In this document: positions 51,701-52,396 of the stretch, piece after piece
Layout: each line of letters opens with the position of its first letter
Position numbering within the stretch: position 1 is the first letter of the stretch
DNA from: Chitinophagales bacterium
GTDB lineage: Bacteria > Bacteroidota > Bacteroidia > Chitinophagales > Chitinophagaceae
Direction: 5' to 3'
NCBI GenBank assembly: GCA_015655015.1
Contig: JAATFV010000064.1
Span: 1-52,396 of the forward strand
DNA: 52,396 nucleotides
Notes under the pieces: generated by a model
Told to the model about the DNA's origin: nothing
The model's input: the letters and a program-made list of their open reading frames with translations, nothing else
The model's database searches: none
Position numbers and translations under genes: made by a program

Positions 51701-52396
51701 GCTGGCTGCGGCCGGACAAAAGACGATTACGGTGAGCATGATCTACGATCCCTGGCGCGGACAGACTTACGACATTTATGGTTCGATGATAAAATGGATA
51801 AAAAAGAAGGACAATGGCTGGAAATATGACTATACCATCTTCGACAGATGGGTGGGTTTTATGATGCAACAGGGGATCGGCCAGCTCATCAACTGTTATA
51901 CGATGGTCCCGTGGAACAATAAATTTTATTATTACGACGAGGCCTGCGGTAAGGACACCTTGCTCATAGCCCCTATAGGCTCTCCTGAATATAACGCTCA
52001 TTGGCGGCCCATGCTGATGGATTTCAGGAGGCATCTGAAGGCAAAGGGCTGGTTTGAAAGAACGTCCATTGCTATGGATGAGCGGGCTTTGGAAGATATG
52101 CAGAAGGTGATTGTGCTGGTGAAAGGAGTGGATACTGCGTTTAAGATATCTTTGGCCGGAAGTTATCACGCCGGGATCGAGAAGGATATCTATGATTATT
52201 CCATAGGCTTTGCCGATCATTTCGATTCCGCCGTTCTGCAGGGGCGTATAGAGAAAGGGCTGCCTACGACCTATTATACCAGCTGTGTGGAAGGCCATCC
52301 CAATACGTTTACTTTTTCCTCTCCGGCTGAAGCCGAATGGCTGGGATGGTATGCCGCTAACAGGCATTACAACGGCTATCTGCGATGGGCTTATAA
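48765..52396 (+). CDS. GH89 alpha-N-acetylglucosaminidase fused to a GH123-like (DUF4091) module, 3' end cut off
   Basis: Open without a stop for 1210 codons to the window edge. A signal peptide (about 1-26) comes first. The GH89 region (about 30-700) matches human NAGLU: YSWEQWEHELDWMALNGVN, the MGNIQGWGGPMP stretch, candidate catalytic Glu309 in PFHEGG and Glu429 in GIMPEGIDNN. Then comes a beta-domain (about 720-940) with the GH123-type linker PQTLPAGIYSGTLRV. A TIM-barrel start follows (about 942 on) with the Asp-Glu pair Asp1105-Glu1106 in AMDERALED, as in DUF4091/GH123 enzymes. GH89 removes terminal alpha-GlcNAc; GH123 acts on GalNAc by a substrate-assisted route. The protein is therefore probably bifunctional on an amino-sugar glycan. 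The C-terminal end is outside the window. Confidence 0.88.
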   Translation, partial: MNIQVLIRPVLLYAALVCCCFSVWAGDFEGVQALAERRVSWLAGHLVFRRTGSAARQGMADRFVLRSEDEKIVIEATNANAAAEGLNWYLKYYCHRSMSHMGDNLSAVYPLPVVKDAVTMTAGAIYRQALNYCTYNYTMSFYSWEQWEHELDWMALNGVNLMLVAGGEEAVWQNVLKRLGYTQKEIDDYITGPAYNAWWLMGNIQGWGGPMPQSQIDSRKELVQKMLARMGVLGIEPIMPGFFGMVPSTLKEKLRAAVFVQGSWGAFTRPDILDPADPAFDKVADLFYEETKKCYGGQIHYFSGDPFHEGGQTTGTDLGKVGVSIQQAMQRNFPASVWILQGWQDNPKKELLSLADRSSILVQELFGENTSNWETRKGYEGTPFLWCTVTNFGERPGLSGKLQRFADEVHRAYTGPYAPYMKGVGIMPEGIDNNPVVYELVLELAWRGGQKTDVSDWIEGYIRARYGKSDASISQAWKYLLQTVYNSTPGYQEGPPENILCARPALAIKSVSSWGTIKKNYDRTLFRRAVQLFSKALPRFRDSRTYRLDLINFCRQEIANRADSVFENLLRAFHEKDPASFKAGAGTFLRMIDTTDDLLNTDACFRLNTYRQSALDAGHTEGEKKNNLLNALMLITYWGGNNRKEDYLHDYAYKEWSGLLRGFYKKRWELYFNFLNRQLTGDTAAAAPDFFAWERSWVNNNLAIDKEPAPKDLSTLIDELYPAGNSGRRLSGEMDVVKDGGACGDRCTEWPKELPDPQPGNQASWAGLPGEVMVSFASPDIRYKKSEAPAINIPARQWKVAAWRGEKVNTQVLLWGNRATSGVRLRPGPLRSKAGILLPASQVTYGFVRYVMTDGLNKDGGGCGVGAAAGSDSSLVADGIDFRPAKDVARNTVQPIWISIEVPQTLPAGIYSGTLRVTGQGLSRTLSYQVDVKAHLLPAPGKWTYHADLWQNPYAIARVHGTTLWSKAHFAAMKPYMKMLAAAGQKTITVSMIYDPWRGQTYDIYGSMIKWIKKKDNGWKYDYTIFDRWVGFMMQQGIGQLINCYTMVPWNNKFYYYDEACGKDTLLIAPIGSPEYNAHWRPMLMDFRRHLKAKGWFERTSIAMDERALEDMQKVIVLVKGVDTAFKISLAGSYHAGIEKDIYDYSIGFADHFDSAVLQGRIEKGLPTTYYTSCVEGHPNTFTFSSPAEAEWLGWYAANRHYNGYLRWAY

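Overview
The window looks like Bacteroidota chromosome, most likely a member of the Chitinophagaceae. It has two complete ECF-sigma / FecR / SusC / SusD loci, SusC proteins with an N-terminal STN domain, a mitochondrial-type aconitase, an SDR-type L-threonine dehydrogenase, split transhydrogenase genes and weak Shine-Dalgarno signals. The genus cannot be fixed from the sequence alone. I recognised no rRNA, tRNA, CRISPR array or transposase.

Layout. (1) 1-4415: mgtE with the start of a downstream secreted protein, a small SET-domain protein, and an ECF sigma gene overlapping a one-piece anti-sigma / outer-membrane-barrel gene. (2) 4483-9658: DUF4403 lipoprotein, GH18 chitinase and a divergent TPR histidine kinase, with an intergenic block of repeated AAGGAT motifs between the last two. 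(3) 9776-19289: mostly housekeeping (Tat-exported NIF3 protein, aconitase, PspC, AraC regulator, kdsA, threonine dehydrogenase, TlpA thioredoxin) plus a signal-peptidase-like protein that seems to lack its catalytic residues. (4) 19459-22928: thyA and folA separated by an AT-rich two-gene insertion encoding an AAA ATPase and a TOPRIM protein, a candidate defence module. (5) 23001-27082: a methyltransferase and pntAA-pntAB-pntB. (6) 27234-36561: sigma, FecR, SusC and SusD followed by a redoxin and a cytochrome c / PHM-like copper monooxygenase. (7) 36611-38035: rRNA m5C methyltransferase. (8) 38260-52396: a second sigma-FecR-SusC-SusD locus followed by an IPT/NHL lipoprotein, a beta-helix lipoprotein and a very large GH89 plus GH123-like (DUF4091) enzyme that runs off the right edge.

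How the genes work together. Each FecR protein would hold its sigma factor until the STN domain of its SusC partner signals substrate at the outer membrane; SusC/D then import the ligand. In the second locus the cargo is probably an amino-sugar glycan, because GH89 removes alpha-GlcNAc and GH123 enzymes act on GalNAc. In the first locus no glycoside hydrolase is present. The cargo enzymes are redox proteins, which makes it the most unusual transport locus here.

The strongest leads are the SusCD-linked copper monooxygenase/redoxin pair, the ATPase-TOPRIM insertion that splits thyA from folA, the GH89::GH123-like fusion, the inactive-looking signal peptidase and the operator-like repeats between chitinase and kinase. 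Low-complexity or tandem-repeat insertions inside coding genes recur across the window.
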